Below are positions 49,727-52,756 of a stretch of DNA of 52,756 nt, in pieces; position 1 is the first letter of the stretch; every line of letters starts with the position of its first letter. This DNA comes from Pseudomonadota bacterium. GTDB taxonomy: Bacteria > Myxococcota_A > UBA796 > SXON01. Both the position numbers and the translations under genes were made by a program. The stretch is from positions 1-52,756 of the forward strand of contig JAUXTN010000161.1 in NCBI GenBank assembly GCA_030684355.1, read 5' to 3'. The notes beneath the pieces are model-generated. The model made no database searches. It worked only from the letters and a program-made list of their open reading frames with translations, and was not told where the DNA came from.

Positions 49727-51097
49727 CTAGGGCCAGAGCCACGCGGGGGCGGTCGCTACGGCGTTCTCCTCGATGATCCTACCGTCTCGCAGGTCGATCC
49801 CCCCGGCCCGCGCGTCTCGCGTGCCCTCGTAGAGCAGGGTGGCGTTGCTCCGCAGGCGCACGGCGCCGTCGCCATCCTGCGTCGCGCCGGTCAAGTCGTC
49901 CTCGGCCAGGCGGGCGGCGAGGTTGCGGTACACCGCGGCGGCCGGCTTGTCGGTGACGCTGCCGTCCCGCGCGCCCACGAGCAGGGAGTGCCGCTCGAAA
50001 CCGCTCCGACGCCCGATCGGCGGCGGGTCCGCCAGCGTGTGCCACACCACCACTCGCGCCCCTTCGACCGCGCCCCGTGCCGCGACGGTCGCCACCATCC
50101 GCGCCTGCCATTGCGGGCTCATCCAGCGCTCCTCGCCTTCGCTCGCGACGCTGGTCTCCGTGACGAAGATCGGCTTGCCCTGCGCGAGCTTCCGCGCGGC
50201 GCGAAGGCCGCGGGCGTAGGCGTCCCCGTGCTCGTCGGAGGCGTAGGAGTGGAGCGAGAGGATGTCGAAGGCGTCGAGCACGCCCGGCACGGCGAGCAGC
50301 TCGCGCAAGTAGGCCTGCCCACTGTCCGCGAACGGGCGGTAGAGGCCGCCGTTGAGGACCTTCGCGTCGGGGTCGGCGGCGCGGATGGCGGCGGAGGTGG
50401 CGAGGAGCACGGCCGCCGCCTCGTCGGGGTGGCAGAAGCTCCCGGGCGGCACGTCGCGCGTCGCGTCACGAGGCGCGTTGGTGAACTTCAGGTCGGGCTC
50501 GTTGTCGACCTCCCAGTAGCGGACCGGGGCGCGGAGCCCAGGCAGGTCGTCCACGCCGTCGCCGTCGTAGCGCTCGACGAGGGTGCGAACCCAGGCGGTG
50601 TAGGCGGCGAGGTCCGGCGGGACGTAGATGGTCGTCACGTTCGCGGTGCGGTTGCCTGGCCACGGGCTGACCATCAGGATGGGCTCCAGGCCGTGGGCCT
50701 GGACGACGCGCACCCAGAGGTCGGTCTCGTCGGCGGCGCCGGGGTCGTGGGTGTGCGACCACCACGAGCTGCGCGGGAAGGCGCCGCTGTTTCCGCGGGC
50801 GAAGCGGGCCCCGAGGGCCGTGGCGCGCTGGCCGTCCTGGTCGAGGTGCGCGGCGAGCGACTCGGCCGTGAAGTGGCCCTCGCGGAGGAGCTTCTGGGGC
50901 ACCGCGACGGCCTCGTTGATGCCGAGCGCGAAGCGGACGGGGAGCCCGGGGACGACGGACGCCGCGGACGAGGGGCTCGGCGGCAGGAGGCTCGCGTCCG
51001 GAACGGCGGTGGTCTCGCCTGCCCGCGCGCCCCGGCCGAGCAGGTACGCGCTGGCGACGACGCCGGCCATCACGAGGACGAGGAGGGGGCCCTTCAC
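49727..51097 (-). CDS. Membrane-anchored clan GH-A glycoside hydrolase
   Basis: 456 residues from GTG 51097, which overlaps the HTH gene's last codons by 2 bp past its stop zone. A single N-terminal transmembrane segment (about 4-22), then a Pro/Ser-rich linker, then a TIM barrel. The acid/base is Glu200 in WEVDNEPD (the NEP motif) and the nucleophile is Glu314 in IFVTETSV, 114 residues later, as in clan GH-A (GH39/GH5-like). DILSLHSYASDEHG supports this. The substrate is probably a polysaccharide in the periplasm or outside the cell. It is in line with the HTH gene, which may regulate it. Confidence 0.75.
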   Translation of the reverse strand: MKGPLLVLVMAGVVASAYLLGRGARAGETTAVPDASLLPPSPSSAASVVPGLPVRFALGINEAVAVPQKLLREGHFTAESLAAHLDQDGQRATALGARFARGNSGAFPRSSWWSHTHDPGAADETDLWVRVVQAHGLEPILMVSPWPGNRTANVTTIYVPPDLAAYTAWVRTLVERYDGDGVDDLPGLRAPVRYWEVDNEPDLKFTNAPRDATRDVPPGSFCHPDEAAAVLLATSAAIRAADPDAKVLNGGLYRPFADSGQAYLRELLAVPGVLDAFDILSLHSYASDEHGDAYARGLRAARKLAQGKPIFVTETSVASEGEERWMSPQWQARMVATVAARGAVEGARVVVWHTLADPPPIGRRSGFERHSLLVGARDGSVTDKPAAAVYRNLAARLAEDDLTGATQDGDGAVRLRSNATLLYEGTRDARAGGIDLRDGRIIEENAVATAPAWLWP

Positions 51098-51111
51098 GTG
51101 CCGCAGGGCGG

Positions 51112-51756
51112 CTATTTGACGACCCTCAGGAAGGGCGCCGCGGGCCGGGTCGGTCCGGCCGGCTCGGTCGAGGGCGGTGCCGGGGCCTCGACGGGCAGCA
51201 GGAACGTGACGGTGCGGAAGGCGGACCAGGGGATCGTGCACTCGTACAGCGCGTCGAACGAGAGCTTGCAGACCATCGCGTCTTCGAGGAAGCGAGCCTT
51301 GTTCTGGGGGAACCAGCGCGCCTCCATGCGGAGGCGGAGCTGTTCGCGCTGCTCCTCGAGGACCGCGCGGGGGATGCCGCTGCCGACGAGCTGCGCGGTG
51401 TCGAGCACGAAGAAGAGGTCCACGCCGAGGGCGAAGCCGAGCTCGACCACCTGGCGCGGGAGGTTCCCGAACGGGTCGGGGCCGGGCACCGGCGGGGCGG
51501 GCACGACCTCGGGCACCTCGATGGGCACGTCGGCCCCTTCGACACCGGCCAGACCGAGCTCGGCGGGGGTGAGCTCCAGGGCCTTGGAGAGGGCGATGAG
51601 GTCATCGACGGTGAGGTCGTCGACGCCCGCGAGCCGCTGCTTGAGCTTGGAGCGCTCGATGCCCGTGCGGGTCGCCAGCTCGGCGGTGTTCAGACCCTTC
51701 TTGCGGACGGCGTCGCGGAGGAAGGCGAGCAGGGGATCGGAGGGACGCGATGCCAC
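51112..51756 (-). CDS. XRE-type helix-turn-helix protein with unknown C-terminal domain
   Basis: 214 residues. The N-terminus (residues about 8-66) is a Cro/CI-type HTH: LLAFLRDAVRKKGLNTAELA, then SKLKQRLAGVDDLTVDDLIALSKAL. A Pro/Glu-rich linker joins it to a beta-rich C-terminal domain of about 100 residues with FGNLPRQVVELGFALGVDLF and ECTIPWSAFRTVTFLLP. The latter faintly resembles the SspB-like substrate-binding fold, but this is not established. Its stop lies 14 bp before the glycosidase start on the same strand. A DNA-binding regulator is the likely role. Confidence 0.7.
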   Translation of the reverse strand: MASRPSDPLLAFLRDAVRKKGLNTAELATRTGIERSKLKQRLAGVDDLTVDDLIALSKALELTPAELGLAGVEGADVPIEVPEVVPAPPVPGPDPFGNLPRQVVELGFALGVDLFFVLDTAQLVGSGIPRAVLEEQREQLRLRMEARWFPQNKARFLEDAMVCKLSFDALYECTIPWSAFRTVTFLLPVEAPAPPSTEPAGPTRPAAPFLRVVK

Positions 51757-51777
51757 GAGGTCTCCAAGCGGTCCGAT

Positions 51778-52194
51778 TTACGGGGGAGGGGAGCGGAGGG
51801 TGATGGTGCCGTTCTGGCCGGGGGTCTTCTGGAGCCGGACGACCTCCCAGCGGGTGCCCCCCATCTCGATGACCGAGCCTTCGCCGACGACGATGCGCCG
51901 GGTCTCGCCAGCGACCTCGTAGTCGAGGCGCGCGGTCAGCCCCTTGTGCGCGACACCGGCACCGTCGACGTATTCACGCTCCCACATGTTGGCGACGCCG
52001 ACGTCGACCCCCGAGAGCGTGCCCATCGTGGTTTCCTGGATCTCTTCCACGCGCGCTCCGGGGGACGGGATTTCGGTGGCGGGCACAGCAGGTACCGGGG
52101 GCACCGCGGGCGGAGCGGCGTGCGCCACGGCGCCGAAGGCCGAGATCAGGCACACGGCGACCCGCACGAGCGAGCTAACCGACTCGCGGGCCAT
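51778..52194 (-). CDS. Small secreted protein, function unknown
   Basis: 138 residues with a classical signal peptide (VAVCLISAFGAVAHA, cut before APPA). A Pro/Val-rich linker precedes a beta-rich domain (VGVANMWEREYVDG, then RRIVVGEGSVIEMGGTRWEVVRLQ). No cysteines remain after the signal. I do not recognise the family. It lies 21 bp upstream of the HTH gene on the same strand, so it may belong to the same unit as the HTH protein and the glycosidase. Confidence 0.65.
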   Translation of the reverse strand: MARESVSSLVRVAVCLISAFGAVAHAAPPAVPPVPAVPATEIPSPGARVEEIQETTMGTLSGVDVGVANMWEREYVDGAGVAHKGLTARLDYEVAGETRRIVVGEGSVIEMGGTRWEVVRLQKTPGQNGTITLRSPPP

Positions 52195-52212
52195 GTCGGG
52201 CGCTCCCCGGGG

Positions 52213-52756
52213 TCAAGATGCGTCGTCAGCGCCCTTCTTCAGACGCTCGAGCCGCTCCAGGATGTCGATGGACGGCGCGGCGGCCCCGCCGGTGGTGGCG
52301 CCGCTCTTGTCCATGTCGGGCGCCGAGGACGCCTCCCGCGACGTGTCGCTCACGGACTGGCGCTCCGCGGGCTTCGGGGGCGCCCGGCGCGCGTCGACCT
52401 TGGGGGCGTCCACGTCGGACATGTCGGTGACCTTCGGGCCACTTCGGGGCCCACCCGTCCCGCTGCTGGACGCCTCGCCGGCACCGGGGCCCGCGCCCGC
52501 GCTCTCCTTCGCACCGCCCTTCTTCGGAACGTCGCCCCGGCCGGGGCCCGCGCTCGAGGGGGACCCGCCCCCGTGCGCGAGGTCGTCCGGGCTCCCGGAG
52601 CTGGGCGTATGTTCGCCGCCGCCGTGCGATCCGCTGCCCGACCCGGAGCTCGCGCCCGAGCCGCCGCCGTGGGAAGGGCCAGCACCCGCGCCACTGCCGC
52701 CGCCGGAGCCGCCGCCGTGGGTGCCGCCGCCGCCGTGGGTGCCGCCGCCGCCGCCG
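52213..52756 (-). CDS. Gly/Ser/His-rich protein, 3' part (runs off the right edge)
   Basis: The open frame stays open without a stop to the window end (about 181 codons), so the ATG at 52422 need not be the start. The visible part is low complexity: the 5' side is GGG-His/Ser-Thr repeats with one His about every 6-8 residues (GGGGTHGGG, HGGGSG), then Gly/Ala/Ser-rich (GAGPGAGEASSSG). The last 70 residues are more ordinary, with charged sequence ending ERLERLKKGADDAS. The His spacing could bind a metal. The upstream domain is outside the window, so the function cannot be told. Confidence 0.6.
   Translation of the reverse strand, partial: GGGGGTHGGGGTHGGGSGGGSGAGAGPSHGGGSGASSGSGSGSHGGGEHTPSSGSPDDLAHGGGSPSSAGPGRGDVPKKGGAKESAGAGPGAGEASSSGTGGPRSGPKVTDMSDVDAPKVDARRAPPKPAERQSVSDTSREASSAPDMDKSGATTGGAAAPSIDILERLERLKKGADDAS

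Overview
The window is about 52.8 kb of very GC-rich DNA with strong third-position G/C bias, many GTG and some TTG starts, and many 4-base stop/start overlaps. Several lines point to a member of the Myxococcota or a related former deltaproteobacterial lineage. Surface lipoproteins carry Asp/Thr-rich linkers and beta-helix or PKD-like domains. There are two TolQ/TolR (ExbB/ExbD) motor loci, one with the one-TolQ/two-TolR layout of the Myxococcus gliding motor. There is also a cysteine-rich secretome with a VKOR-type oxidase. The lineage is an inference from gene style only; no rRNA or tRNA gene was recognised.

Layout. 1-13 kb: end of the 2-oxoglutarate dehydrogenase E2 gene; a leftward block of rsgA, an outer-membrane porin-like gene, a large lipoprotein and an acyl-ACP thioesterase; a membrane-anchored glutamine-amidotransferase-fold protein; a small SelW/Rdx-type selenoprotein with an in-frame TGA and a hairpin that fits a bacterial SECIS; a J-domain protein; an Old-Yellow-Enzyme-type oxidoreductase; trmB and an NAD(P)-binding epimerase-like gene. 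13-20 kb: a C39-like lipoprotein, then a translationally coupled rightward operon (VKOR-thioredoxin fusion, cysteine-rich OmpA-like protein, TlpA-like lipoprotein, beta-helix lipoprotein), then an aldehyde-dehydrogenase homologue that lacks its catalytic residues. 20-29 kb: gluQ, an SDR, a DUF2325-like protein, an omega-amidase/aminotransferase pair, a class III cyclase domain, a CMAS-like methyltransferase, a 570-bp gene-free stretch filled with palindromic repeats, and a UPF1-like SF1 helicase.

29-36 kb: a DCC-family protein, the TolQ-TolR-TolR operon, a cysteine-rich lipoprotein with a near-consensus sigma-70 promoter, rsmI, a PKD/beta-helix lipoprotein and a second TolQ-TolR pair. 36-47 kb: a two-part methyltransferase, hrpB (with a palindromic repeat inside the reading frame), a TPR membrane protein coupled to a TPR-AAA ATPase, a poly-Gly protein with four 22-residue repeats, a Rhizobium-type asparaginase, a zinc metallopeptidase-like protein, aat, proline iminopeptidase and an orphan Flp pilin. 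47-52.8 kb: a GH31 lipoprotein, a membrane-anchored clan GH-A glycosidase, an XRE-type HTH protein, a small secreted protein and the C-terminal part of a Gly/Ser/His-rich protein that runs off the right edge.

The most rewarding items are the selenoprotein, which conventional gene calling would truncate at codon 11; the ALDH pseudoenzyme; the dispersed GGGCGTTGCGGGG palindrome with one copy in-frame in hrpB; the palindrome-saturated intergenic region; and the coupled disulfide-chemistry operon.
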